Source: Mikania micrantha (Eukaryota > Streptophyta > Magnoliopsida > Asterales > Asteraceae). Taken from it: 64,000 nucleotides of DNA. Within the stretch, counting starts at the first letter, position 1. Every line of letters starts with the position of its first letter. The stretch lies in NCBI GenBank assembly GCA_009363875.1, contig CM018690.1, positions 13,423,971 through 13,487,970 of the forward strand, in the 5' to 3' direction. This document shows, in pieces, positions 46,254 to 58,094 of this stretch. The position numbers and the translations under genes were made by a program. The notes under the pieces were generated by a model. That model was given only the letters and a program-made list of their open reading frames with translations. It ran no database searches and had not been told where the DNA came from.

Positions 46254-48856
46254 TGTCATACCCCGACCGGTGGCGGAATACGCCGGGGCATGATATGTGA
46301 AAGATTGTTTCAAAAGCTCATGATATAAATTCAAAGTTTCATAACTTAAATTACTAAAAGTTCAAAGTCTAACACAAACGTTACAATACAACTTCAAAGT
46401 CAAATACAAAACATAAACAACTTGATAAACTATCTAGGTCCTTTCTTCCTAGATTTGTCATAAAGTCCATCACTTAACCTGTCACACATGTAAAGTAAAT
46501 GTCAACTAATTGAATAGTTGGTGAGTAGTCATATTTTTGATAACATAAGTATAAAAGTATGCAAACTTAAATAGCATTGAGTTTGAATATCATATAGTGA
46601 ATGAAACAAGCATGTGTAAATAGTGTACCGTCCCTTTTTAACACTAAAAGCGAAGAGAGCGCGACTCTCTTAGGAACTAAGTACTAGAATACGTGCAAAA
46701 ATGCATAAGAATAAAATGTGTATACAAATACAAGTCCAACACTTAACAATAATTCAACAACAAAGCATTTCATAGTTTGCATAAGTTTCAAGAAGAGTAC
46801 ATAGTTTAAGCATTTGAAATAGGACATGTGTGACACCCCAAAATAATTTAAAATTAAAAGGGGGTATGAAAACTCACTTGTTTGCTAAGCACTCCAAAAA
46901 TTACAACTTAAGAAAGTTGTGTGATAACAACACTTGTCAACCTGTTTTTGGAATAATAGGTATAAGAATATGTCTACAAGTTACTTAGTCTCTAAAATTC
47001 TAAGGCATAACGCGAGCTTAGACTCATAAGACTTAGGTTTATTAAATAAAATAAGTTCAAATAAATAAATTTATAAGTTCAAACAATTAGTTTTAGAACT
47101 AAGCATTTAAAATTTAACAACTTAAGATTTTAAGTTAGAACACCTTATAAAATAATTTTTATAAAAATTAATTTAGAATATAAATAAAGTTATACAAGGC
47201 TTACATAAATAATATTAGTAGTAATATTTATTAAAATGAACCATAGTTTAAATCTTATAAAAGTAAAGTGATAAAATGATTTTAATATAAACATGAAGTT
47301 TATACATAGTTTTCTAAACCTTTTACACATTAAATATTAAAAATAATGATTTTTAAAACCTATATTAATATTTAAAGACATCGAAATTATTAAAAATATT
47401 ATTTTTAAATATTTTCAGAATTTAAAGGAGGCATAATATCATTTTTGTAATTTTCTAAACATTTTATTATGATTTTTATACATTAAAAATGATTTATTAT
47501 AGCACTTATAATAACTTAAATAAAGAAATAATGATAAAAATAATATTCTGGAATTTATAAAAATTAACAGAATATTTAAAATGTTGAAAATTATTTTATA
47601 GAATTTTATAACAGAAATCAGAATTTTTAAACTTAAAAAAAACAATAAAAAAAGGTTTTTTTTTTAACAAAAACCGGTTCTGGATGCTCCAGACCGGATT
47701 AGAAACCGGGTCTACACCACCCAACCCATGCGTGGTAACCACTGATCTGGGAGTAGCACATGTTAGTGAAACTGGAAACTAATTATACTTAACCGAAGCC
47801 CTCTGTTCTTCCCCAATCCTTAGAACTAAGAAACCCTAGGTCCGAATCCTCTCAAATTTGACTGAGTGAGTAACCGTGAGCCTCTAAATTTATAGGGCTT
47901 TCGATCATTGCCTAAAGACGAGTTGATTGGATGTATAACATACCTGTAATCGTTTCGTGATATTGTGTTCGAGTTCGAGATAAGTCTCGATTGTGCTTGA
48001 GTTCGATCCGAAGTTCCAGTGGTCTTGAGACGCGATCGATGGTTCGTTTAGCTTCAGATGAGTGTCGCGAAGGTCCAGACGAGAGTAATTTGAATTTGGT
48101 TCTTGATAGCTATGGATTCAAGTTATGGTTCTTGATAATGGTTCGGTTGAGTTAATGATGGTGATTACGCGTGATTAGGCCGATTTAATGACTTAATTGA
48201 GTTAGTTGGGGGTTAGATGATGTCGGCCGAACGTGCTTGATGCATTAAATGTTCGATTTAGGCGATTGGGGGTGGTGTTCGGTGGGTTCACAAGCCGACG
48301 GGGACGAAGGGGGGGGCTGGTTTGGGATTTGCTGAAAGTTTCGCGATGTGGCAGAACATGTCCCTCCTGTTCTGCCTTTGCCACCCTTCTCCTAAACTTT
48401 TCAAACACACACACATTCATAGTTTCGGGTTTTGACATAAATGACCCTTATAGTTTTACTACTTATTGTTTTAATGGTTAAAGCTTTTATAAGGTTTATA
48501 AAATAGGTCTTATAACAAATTTAAGTTTATAAGGTCATAAAATGTTTATAAAGCATTTTATTTAATAAGGATTTAATAGTTTAAATAAAGTTTATAAGGC
48601 TTAAATATTAACTTTCATAAAAGTGCCATGTTTATAAAATCATAACTAATGCTTAAAAATATTGTTTTGCTATTTATTATAATTATTAATATTACCATAT
48701 AAAAAAAAGTTTTATTGATTGATAATGAATAAAATTTTAAGTTTTATAATTCTTAAAGAAATAGAATTAATAAATAATTTAATAACACAAGTAATTAAGT
48801 TTAAATATTATAATTTAAATTGCAACATAAGTGTGTGTGTGTGTAATGAAATGGTT

Positions 48857-48899
<43 letters not shown>

Positions 48900-48966
48900 C
48901 CATAACAACGTGTTTAGAAATTACAAAATAGATAAAATAAAATAATCGAAATTTGCAAATGTTACA
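46254..48966 (-). repeat. 5' LTR of gypsy element 2 (2713 bp)
   Basis: It is nearly identical to 38016-40727. The (AAT)n run (about 48861-48897) is longer, the GT run shorter, and the oligo-T run at 47657-47666 much shorter than in the partner. Confidence 0.95.
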
Positions 48967-49374
48967 GTGCATGTGGGTTTCAAGACTTGCATGCGTGTGT
49001 TTGGGTGTTTTTATGCTACAAGGGGCATAAGACTACCTCTTAAAGCTCCAAAGATCACTGATATGCAGCTCCACAGTCCTTGAATCTTCTGGGTAATGTC
49101 CATCAAGCAAGCTTAGGAGGATGGTGATGGTGTATGAGGTCCAAGGAGGCTTCCTTCAATGTCTCCAAGCTCCAAGTCTTCAAAAAACCTTCAACAATGG
49201 TGTTCTTGAGCTCCAGCAGGTGTAGAGGGTGGTTTAGAGGTGTTCTTTTCGAGCAGATGACGTCTAAAAGCGAATGTAATGATGGTGGTAGGATAGCCAT
49301 CATTTTTGAGGTGTTCAAGAAGATAATCTGCAGTCCCGTCTCTCCGGCACATCGCTTGACGTGCCGCTTTGAAG

Positions 49375-49472
49375 CCAGGCGTACCGCGCAGAGGCTCCCA
49401 ATCCGAAGATGATTTCCCTTTCTCGCGCGTACCGCCTGTGGGCGGGAGTTGGGTCTAGGCGTACCGCCTAGC
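49375..49472 (-). promoter_or_regulatory. GC-rich hairpin cluster in the solo LTR
   Basis: Three related units occur: CCAGGCGTACCGCGC (49375-49389), GCGCGTACCGCCT (49425-49437) and CTAGGCGTACCGCCTAG (about 49455-49471, a 7-bp stem with a 3-base loop). They correspond in place and kind to the clusters in elements 1 and 3. The role is unknown. Confidence 0.5.
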
Positions 49473-49833
49473 TGTCCAGACAAGCCCAATTGGCCCATTT
49501 TACATGTCCGGGTTCGTTTTCGATCGTTTCTCGACTGTAATACGTTGTTTTAGCATCGTTTGAGCTTAATCGTCAATTATTAGTCATAATTGACTTGTGC
49601 AATATACTTGTGCTTAACTAATATGACGTTCACCAATGTTCGTGATTTCTGACACGTGTGTGCGGTTTTTCGATAATTTTCTCGAATTATCCTGTAGTGT
49701 GACTGTGTTTGTACTATCGTGCCACATGTCACACTAAATTAAACTAATTTAGTGCCACGTGTGCAAATGGTAATTAAATAAATATTTAATTAAAATAAAA
49801 GCTGACCTGAAAATTACGGGATGTTACATGTTT

Positions 49834-50391
49834 ATTTTTAGTTTTTTTTTTTGTTTAACATATTAATTTTATAAGTAACTTGTTTAATTTTTTTGTTTGA
49901 AATAAATAAAGTATGCTTTTTTCTTTTTTTATTTAAATTTATATTTTAACTTATAAATTTAATTAAGTTAATAAAATTGTAAACATAAAATAAAACATAA
50001 TGGTTACATAATCATATGGTCAAGCCCCAGCTCAAATGATGATAACACATGTGTATGTGACACAAAAGTGAGACAAAAGGTGTCTATGAGACGACTACGT
50101 TGCAGTGTGGTCAAGCCTCTTGTAAGTGATGATACCACATAGCCTAACTCTAAAGTTGACTATAGTACCCATAATGCGAGCGTGAAAGGCTTAGCTGGCA
50201 AAGAGGTAACTCTCAGACTACTCTCATTGGCACGATCTGCTCAATTATTTTGGGGCCCTAAACCATGTAAAAAGTCAGTGTCCTTCACGAACGGTGACGT
50301 TAAAAACCCTGTTCTTTTTATTCGGGCTTGGGACATGTAATAATAAACTAAAAGTTTTTAAAGAATTGAAGACTTTATATTTTTGGGGGTC
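49834..50391. other. Spacer between the solo LTR and element 3
   Basis: T-rich at first, then 50005-50270 of mixed composition with two loosely similar GTGGTCAAGCC...GATGATA-ACACAT words. No gene, tRNA or transposon end is recognised. Confidence 0.4.
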
Positions 50392-50396
50392 GTAAG

Positions 50397-52454
50397 TGTC
50401 ACACCCCCACCCCTCGTCACCTCCAGTCTGGTCTGACGTCACTGAACCGGTTGCGGAAGCATAGTGGTGATGTCTCCGAGGTGAGGTGTGACTTACTTGA
50501 ACCAATATCATAAGCACACAGATTAACTTAAAGTAAATACATTACCAGGGTGTCGCAATCACAACCACATTACAACTATATTTATTTAATTACAATACTA
50601 ATTATTAAAGTGCAAATATCTCAAAAGTGCATCCTCACCGGCTATTACTGCTTACCTGCAAAAAGGTTTGAGTTTGAAACGTCAGCACAAAGCTGGTGAG
50701 TTCGACAGTTCATTTTAAAACAATATGATATGATAAGCACGTTCTCAAAAGTTCAGTTCCGGATAACCATGGGACCTGTATCTAGTTCCTTTCGGACGTC
50801 TAGTCTGTCTCAAGATATTACCCGTCGGTACATATCTTAATGCCTCATTATCTTAATGACTATCATACCATTAAGAAGTTCAGGAAACAGATAACAAACA
50901 TTCACACAAGGGGAGATGCAATCCTCCCAGCGAATGGGGTGTCAACCAATAGTACTATCAATGTTTTCTGTTCGGCCACACATGGGTTCACTAGATACAG
51001 TTCAAAAATGAGGACTTTCAGTTCCATGATAGAGTTCAGTCTACAGGCAAAATCCCATGAAATCCCACAAAATCACATGAAATCACACAGATATCATTGA
51101 TGCATATCATATGTTCAGACAACAGTTTGCAGAGTTTCCCCGATGTTTATAAAAGATTAAAAATAAAAGGGGTTGTACGAAACTCACCTGATGATAATAG
51201 GGTAGCAGAGTATCACCAAACTGATAGTACAGAAATGATTCTGCATTTGGTTATCTTTAATAAGTTATTTATGTTCTAGTTTGCTGATTAGATCCTTCTG
51301 AACGTTCAATGTCAAAGACATTGCTTAGTAAATCATCAACTCGATATTAATTATATAATTAATTAATTTAAGGTTATATCATACAATGTATGATAATGTA
51401 GGAACCTATACTGATTCAGATTCCTAATACAAAGTTGATGACACTCTTGATTAATCAGAATAATCTCAGATTAACCAAATAGTTAATGTTGTTGATTATA
51501 ATGCTAAAACAGTTTCTAGATGATTTAATGACTTAGAAATGATTAATCCTTATTATTGATTACCCAAATATCATGAAATATCACAATGTAGCATTAGAAT
51601 AGGTGAAATAACCAGATTTAACATACTAATCTGACTGTTATCACAAACATCAGATAATCATTCCAATGAGTATGTTAATGATTATGATTAGTTTGAAACA
51701 CCTGGATTTAACCTTTGCATTTCAAAGATTAATCAAACTAATCACCTACATTGTCATAATCAAATGGTTTAAACCATTATAATCATGGGTATGATTTCAT
51801 GAAAATCGGGCATTACAACGGATCAAAACAAGGATTTAACCGTTAGAACTTCGTGTTCTTCGTTTATAATCAATCCTAGTCATCATCTAGGCAATAATCA
51901 ACAATCCTAACTATCTCATTACGTTCAAAATCAAGATCTAATCAATCAAAATCAAACTAGAAGGTTAAAATGAACCGTTACCTGTTCTGACGAATTTCTG
52001 CGCGTATAACAACGATCAGGACTTGAAAATACGATCCGTGGCACGATCGGGATATTTAGAAGGCTTTGATTTGAAGTATGAAGGTGTTAGGAAACCATTT
52101 TTTCGCCTGGAGGTCGCTTGGGGTCGAAGAATTGCGTTTTTGAGTCTTTCCAGACGTTCTGATCGTTTAAACAAAATTTTTGCCGACATAGTACCTGGGC
52201 GCATCGCCCCAACTGGAGAGTTGGGGGTTAGGCGTACCGCCTGGCGTGTTTTTCTTCCAATATTTGATTTAAACTTCGTTTCGCGATTCCGGGAGCATAC
52301 GAACTCCGTTTTGCGCACGGTTTTCGCCCACGTTCATCATTTTTCACATACTATCAATCCCCAATAACAAAAGTTACTAAATCCTCGTGGATTTCAAGCA
52401 CGACCAAATGTGCTCACGTCATTAATGCCGAATTCTTCGTACGCAACTGTCACA
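50397..52454 (-). repeat. 3' LTR of gypsy element 3 (2058 bp)
   Basis: On the minus strand it runs from TGTGACAGTTGCGTACGAAG at 52454 to ...GGGGGTGTGACA at 50397. Overlapping ORFs on both strands at 52016-52367 are also found in the other LTR and look like translations of LTR sequence, not genes. The GC hairpin module lies at 52194-52245. Confidence 0.96.
52194..52245 (-). promoter_or_regulatory. GC-rich hairpin module in the LTR of element 3 (second copy at 60954-61005)
   Basis: On the minus strand the module reads CCAGGCGGTACGCCTAAC, then CCAACTC...GGGGCGATGCGCCCAGG. The arrangement (AGGCGGTACGCCT, then ACTC, then GGCGATGCGC) parallels element 1, although the surrounding LTR sequence is different. 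Confidence 0.5.
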
Positions 52455-52468
52455 GTCTCCTCCTGTTA
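52455..52468 (-). other. Polypurine tract of gypsy element 3
   Basis: The minus strand reads ...CAGGAGGAGAC just before the LTR start at 52454. Confidence 0.8.
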
Positions 52469-52517
52469 GAGGAATTTCGTCCTGAAATTTAATGAAAACT
52501 TACATTAAGACAATTGT

Positions 52518-55500
52518 TTATGAGAATAGATGTGGGTACTTTGCTTTCATTTGATCTTCACTTTCCCACGTATATTCGGGTCCTCGCTGCGAGTTCCACC
52601 GCACTTTAACAATTGGTATGCGGCTACGTTTTAGCACCTTCATTTCTCGATCCATTACCTCTACTGGTTCTTCACTGAACTGAAGTTTTTCATCAATATG
52701 AATTTCTTCTAGAGGTATGATCAATGATTCATGAATTAAGCACTTTTTCAGATTGGATACATGAAAAACATCGTGGATGTTGCTAAGTTCAAGAGGTAAT
52801 TCAAGTCTATAGGCTACTGGTCCAATTCGTTCAAGAATTTTAAACGGCCCTACAAATCTTGGCGAAAGTTCACCTCTCTTTCCAAATCTGAAAATGCCTT
52901 TCCAAGGTGACACTTTTAATATTACTCGATCACCTACTTGAAATTCGAGTGGTCTACGGCGATTATCAGCATAACTCTTTTGACGATCGCGAGCAGCTTT
53001 GATTCGTTCTTGAATGAGTGCGATCTTATTAGTTGTTTCCTGAATGAATTCTGGGCCGATGATTTGACTTTCACCTACCTCTGACCAACAGATAGGTGAT
53101 CTACACTTCCGTCCATAAAGTGCTTCGAATGGAGCGCATTGAATACTGGTATGGTAGCTGTTATTGTATGAAAATTCAACAAGTGGAAGATGAATATCCC
53201 AGCTACCTCCAAAATCAATCACACAGCTTCTGAGCATGTCTTCAAGAGTTTGATTTGTTCGTTCAGTCTGCCCGTCAGTTTGTGGATGATAAGCTGTGCT
53301 CATATTGATTTGCGTGCCCAGAGCATTCTGAAGAGTTTGCCAAAATCGTGACATAAATCGACTATCTGTGTCAGAAATGATAGAGATCGGTACTCCATGT
53401 CGAGATACAATCTCATTAACATAGAGTTTAGCGAGTCGATCCATAGAATAATCTTCTCGGATGGGTAGAAAATGCGCAGATTTCGTAAGGCGATCAACGA
53501 TAACCCATATAGAGTCATGATTACGTGATGTTCTGGGTAATTTAGTAATGAAATCTATAGAGATCTGATCCCATTTCCACATGGGAATCTAAGGTTGTTG
53601 TAATAACCCAGAAGGTCGTTGATGTTCAGCCTTAACTTTGAGACATGTTAAACATCGATCCACGTATTCAGCTATGTGTTTCTTCATTCCAGGCCACCAG
53701 TAAAAATCTTTAAGATCTTTATACATTTTATCAGCACCTGGATGAATAGAATACCTGGATTTATGCGCCTCATCCAAGATAATAGTTCGAGAGTTACCGA
53801 ATAGGGGAACCCACATTCGGTCTTTGAAATACAACAGTCCATCGTCTTTGGTATCGAGTTTCTTATCTAATCCTCTTAGTCCCTCAGCAAGATAGTTCGT
53901 TGTTTGTAAAGCTTGTTGTTGAGATTCTTTAATTTGAGGAATTAGACTGGTTTGAGTAGTCATACCTAACGCTTTCACACGTAACGGTTTGACTCGTTCC
54001 TTACGACTTAAGGCATCAGCTACAACATTTGCTTTGCCTGGGTGATAACGAATCTCACAGTTGTAATCGTTCAACAGTTCAACCCAACGCCTCTGTCGCA
54101 TGTTCAACATTTTCTGATCTAGAATGTGTTAGAGGCTTTTGTGATCAGTGTATATAATACACCTAGTTCCGTATAGATAATGTCTCCAAATCTTGAGTGC
54201 AAACACTACTGCACCAAGTTCTAGATCATGTGTGGTATAATTCTTCTCATGTACTTTCAACTGCCGAGAAGCATAAGCAATTACCTTATCCTTCTGCATT
54301 AGAACACACCCAAGACCTTGACGTGAAGCATCACAATACACTGTGAAGTTATCCGTACCTTCCGGTAGTGCCAATATAGGTGCATTACAGAGTTTGTGTT
54401 TCAATAGTTGGAACGCCTCCTCCTGTTGAAAACTCCATATAAACGGTTGATTTTTCTGTGTCAATGTAGTCAGTGGCAAGGCTATCTTTGAAAAGTTCTT
54501 GATAAACCGGCGATAATAACCTGCCAACCCCAAAAATTGACGTATTTCAGTCGGGGTTCGTGGTGTCTCCCATTGTTTCACCGCCTGAATCTTACTGGGA
54601 TCCACTTGAATACCGTTTTGATTTACTACATGACCAAGAAATTGAACTTCTCGTAACCAGAACTCACACTTGGAGAACTTGGCATATAATTTTTCACGTG
54701 CCAAAAGTTCTAAGATTAATTTCAAGTGTTGAGCATGTTCTTGTTGGTTTCGAGAATAAATAAGAATATCATCAATAAACACAATCACAAATTTATCCAG
54801 ATAAGGTCTACATACTCGATTCATCAGATCCATGAAAACTGCTGGTGCATTGGTTAAACCAAATGGCATTACTAGAAATTCGTAATGTCCGTATCGAGTT
54901 CTGAAAGCAGTTTTAGGAATGTCATCATCATGAATACGTAACTGATGATATCCAGATCTTAAATCGATTTTTGAAAAATAAGTAGCACCTTGTAGTTGAT
55001 CAAACAGATCATCGATACGAGGTAGTGGATAACGGTTCTTGATTGTCAGTTTATTGAGTTCCCTGTAGTCAATACACATTCTGAATGAACCATCCTTCTT
55101 TTTCACAAAAAGAATAGGTGCTCCCCAGGGTGAGAAACTAGGTCTGATAAAACCTTTGTCTAACAGTTCTTGCAATTGACCTGAAAGTTCTTGCATTTCG
55201 GATGGTGCAAGCCGATACGGGGCTTTAGCAACAGGTGCTGCACCTGGAATCAAGTCGATTCGAAATTCAACTTGTCTCACTGGGGGTAATCCTGATATGT
55301 CCTCAGGAAAAACTTCAGGAAAATCCTTGACTACTGGGATATCTATGATTTGTTTGGGTGAAGAATTGTGCTTAGTCACATGTGCCAGGAAAGCATAACA
55401 GACTTTCCTTAAGAACTTCTGAGCTTGCATACAAGATATGATACCAAGTTTTCTACCATCTCGTTCTCCTTGAACTATCAGTGTATTACCGTTAGGTAAT

Positions 55501-57260
55501 GGAATACGGATCACCTTGTTTTGACAAACAACTTCCGCTTGGTTATTAGAAAGCCAGTCCATACCAACAACGACATCAAAGCTCCCAAGCTCAATAGGAA
55601 GTAAATCAATATCGAAAAGATGATCATTCAAATTCAAGGAACATCCTTGAATAACATTGTTTGTTTTGATCAACTTGCCGTTAGCGAGTTCAATAACATA
55701 AGGAGTTTCTAGATCTACCGTAGGCAATAAAATTAATGATGCAAATTCAGAAGAGATAAAGCTCTTATCCGCTCCTGTGTCAAACAAAACTGATGCGTAT
55801 AGATTATTGAGAAGAAACGTACCAGTAACAATATTTGCATCATGTCTCGCCTCGGTCGCACCAATCTGAAAAGCTCTCCCCCTAGCTTCAGTTCCCGGAT
55901 TGGTGTTATTGTTCGGACAGTTTCTTATGAGATGATCAGGACTTCCACATTTGTAACATGACCGGTTGGTTTGAGTGGTTTGTCGTGGTGCTTGATTTTG
56001 TGGTTGAGCAGGAAAGTTGCAATATTTAGCATAATGTCCAACTCGGTTACAGTTCAGACAAACAGGACATGGTCCTGTGTGATGGAGTGGACACTTATTG
56101 CATTTGGGCGCCTGCCCAGTATAAGTTTTCCTCTCAGGAACATTTACACCATAGTTTTTCACAGTTGGCTTGCTCTGGGTGATCTCAGCCGGAGCCTTCG
56201 CCTTGGTTTTGCCAAACCACTTCCGTTTGGTACCTTTCGACACATTCGAGGTACCGACATCACTACGACTATGAGCCGTCTGAGGTTTCAAAGACAGAGT
56301 ACCACTCCTTACCGCCTCTTTGGTAAGCTTAGTGGTTAAAAGAATCGTATGTTTCAGGGTTGTAGGTTCAGCAGCAGTCACCATTCCTCGTATCTGAGGA
56401 ATCAGACCCTTAATGTACTTCTCGATTAAAGCGGCTTCCGTAGGAAACATGTCGGGAAGTAAACAAGTAAGTTCATGAAAACGATCGGTGTAAGCAAGAC
56501 AGTCAGCACCGATCATCGAGTGATTCCAGAATTCTTCCTGGAGTTTTTGAATTTCAGTGATGGGACAGTACTCTGATCTAATTAGAGTTTTAAAATCATT
56601 CCAGCCCATCGAGTCAACTGTGGCTGAACCCAAAGTCTTGGCCTGGGTATTCCACCAAGTCAAAGCAGAGTCTTTCAAAGAACAGGCAGCATAAGACACC
56701 TTATGCTCCTCCAAACACTGACTGATTTTAAGCTTAGTTTCCATCTCCTCAATCCACCTTATTAGACTAGCCGCTCCTTCTTTGCCAGTAAAAGTCGGAG
56801 GGTTACAGGAAGCAAAATACTTGTAAGTACATCCCTGTCGGGGTGGATCAGGAATAATGGTAGTTGTACCGGTAGTGGTATGAGTTTCAACGTGACCACC
56901 TGTAGCATTATTCTCAACATGATCGTCTTCCCCACCAGAACCTGCGGTGATATGTGGTTGGTGTTGTGTCAGAACACCACAAGCAGATAATTGTTCACGC
57001 ACAATACGAGCTATCATAGCTTCATTTGTTTCCGATCCGCTTGTACCAGCAGGTGGAACAATGCCTGCTCCAGGGTTCACTGGTGGAGTAGTATTCGTTT
57101 CCAATTTCCCAGGTGGGATCACGTTCGCTTCCGGATTAACATGCGGATCCGGATTTGATTCAACATTCAGAGGTGGAATTTGATTCGGTTCAGGGTTAGT
57201 AATATTCTTAGCAGCTTTCTTAGCTGGTCGACCTCTTTTTGGAGCCATTAATCTGCTCAC
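52518..57260 (-). pseudogene. gag-pol polyprotein of gypsy element 3, two in-frame stops
   Basis: The ORF starts at the ATG at 57260 or at 57245 (MAPKRGRPAKKA). It has a Pro/Asn-rich N-terminus, the gag core (ALTWWNTQAKT), CCHC knuckles CLNCNRVGHYAKYC (about residue 396) and CYKCGSPDHLIRNC (about 441), protease LFDTGADKSFIS (about 490), reverse transcriptase FIDDILIYS (about 828) and RNase H CDASRQGLG (about 975). A TAA at 54129-54131, where relatives have Q in HKSLQH, and a TAG at 53589-53591, where relatives have E in QPEIP, interrupt it in the same frame. The rest holds integrase HHCC, the DDE core (SDTDSRF, TDGQTERT) and the chromodomain-like tail ending KYPHLFS. SDTDSRF differs from the usual SDRD/SDRDSRF only at R. 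Confidence 0.94.
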
Positions 57261-57578
57261 AAGCAGACAAATTCAGGTCAGTTTAAGAATATTAAAGATA
57301 TAACCCGTTCTATCACATAAATTCAATCATATTCAGTTACACTGAAAATTTATATTGAAATGTGATTATAAAGAATATAGTATAACTACATAAATTTAGT
57401 CCAGACATGTTCGTATTACACACAGATCACACAATTGTTCGTAGTTATACTTAGCCCTGTTATTTCAAAAACATGTTAGAGTCTTACCCAGCTCATTGCA
57501 TTGCAACACATGTTTTTAGAAATATGTTCATACAGGACTAGGATATGTTCTCAGTTCATGCACTAAGTTCTCATACAA

Positions 57579-57822
57579 ATATTAGATATGTTCTCGTACA
57601 GTATGGCTCTCGTACTGTACTTAAGTTACAGACATATTTGCATACAGTACTGCTCCCGTACTTTATTTCAGCAAAATATATATTTTAGTTCGATATATTC
57701 GCATACAGTATTGTTCCCGTACTGTACTTCAATGAAATATATATATTAGTTCAATATATTCGCATACAGTATTGTTCCCGTACTGTATTTGAGTGAAATA
57801 TATATATTAGTTCAACATGTTC
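57579..57822 (-). repeat. 61-bp tandem repeats between pre-gag ORF and gag
   Basis: About 3.5 copies of a unit with plus-strand GCATACAGTATTGTTCCCGT, ACTGTA and AAATATATAT start at 57640, 57701 and 57762, with a partial copy before. Each unit contains TACAGTA...TACTGTA, an inverted pair. They lie in the leader between the two ORFs and could form RNA hairpins. Confidence 0.85.
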
Positions 57823-58094
57823 TCACACAGAAAAATCAATTATAGTTCACACACAAAGTTCATTGTACAAACAGATATACAAAAACACCCATATATTACA
57901 GTACCATAGTTTTATACATACCAAGTTTTAATACAACCAAAAGTCATGATACTCTAAACCAACAACATCATACACTACATCTCACAAACTCGGGATCTGT
58001 CCATACCAAAATATCCCGCTCTCACAACTACTGATCACACTATATCACATCATATGTACAATAAAGTCACAACTGTTCCGCCTCCAATCAACCT

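Larger units (their letters stand above)
38016..48966 (-). mobile_element. Ty3/gypsy LTR retrotransposon 2, complete, recent
   Basis: Two nearly identical LTRs, a PBS, gag-pol and PPT are all present, and the 5-bp target duplication GTGCA lies at 38011-38015 and 48967-48971. By eye I count roughly a dozen substitutions between the 2.7-kb LTRs plus length changes in homopolymers and microsatellites, so the insertion is young. Its domain order and tail are as in elements 1 and 3. Pol has one frameshift and one stop. It has no long pre-gag ORF, unlike elements 1 and 3. Confidence 0.95.
36097..49828 (-). mobile_element. Solo LTR related to element 1, split by gypsy element 2
   Basis: The two flanks of element 2 (36097-38015 and 48972-49828) join into one LTR of about 2.78 kb on the minus strand. 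It starts TGTAACATCCCGTAATTTTC at 49828 and ends near 36097 with the complement of GGGAATTTGGAGGTGTG. It aligns with the element 1 LTR along its whole length but is much diverged. The 5-bp sequence TGTTT flanks it at 36092-36096 and 49829-49833. No internal gag-pol is present, so this is a solo LTR left by recombination between LTRs. The terminal TG/CA at the left end is mutated to TT. Confidence 0.8.

Noticed and set aside
49103..49498. 131-codon minus-strand ORF
   Set aside because: It lies within the solo LTR, includes the GC hairpin cluster, and matches LTR sequence of element 1 in place. I see no protein family.
52016..52367. Overlapping ORFs of 100 (minus) and 114 (plus) codons, repeated at 60776-61127
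   Set aside because: Recurrence is due to the LTR duplication. The overlap on both strands spans the GC-rich module, where stops are rare by composition.
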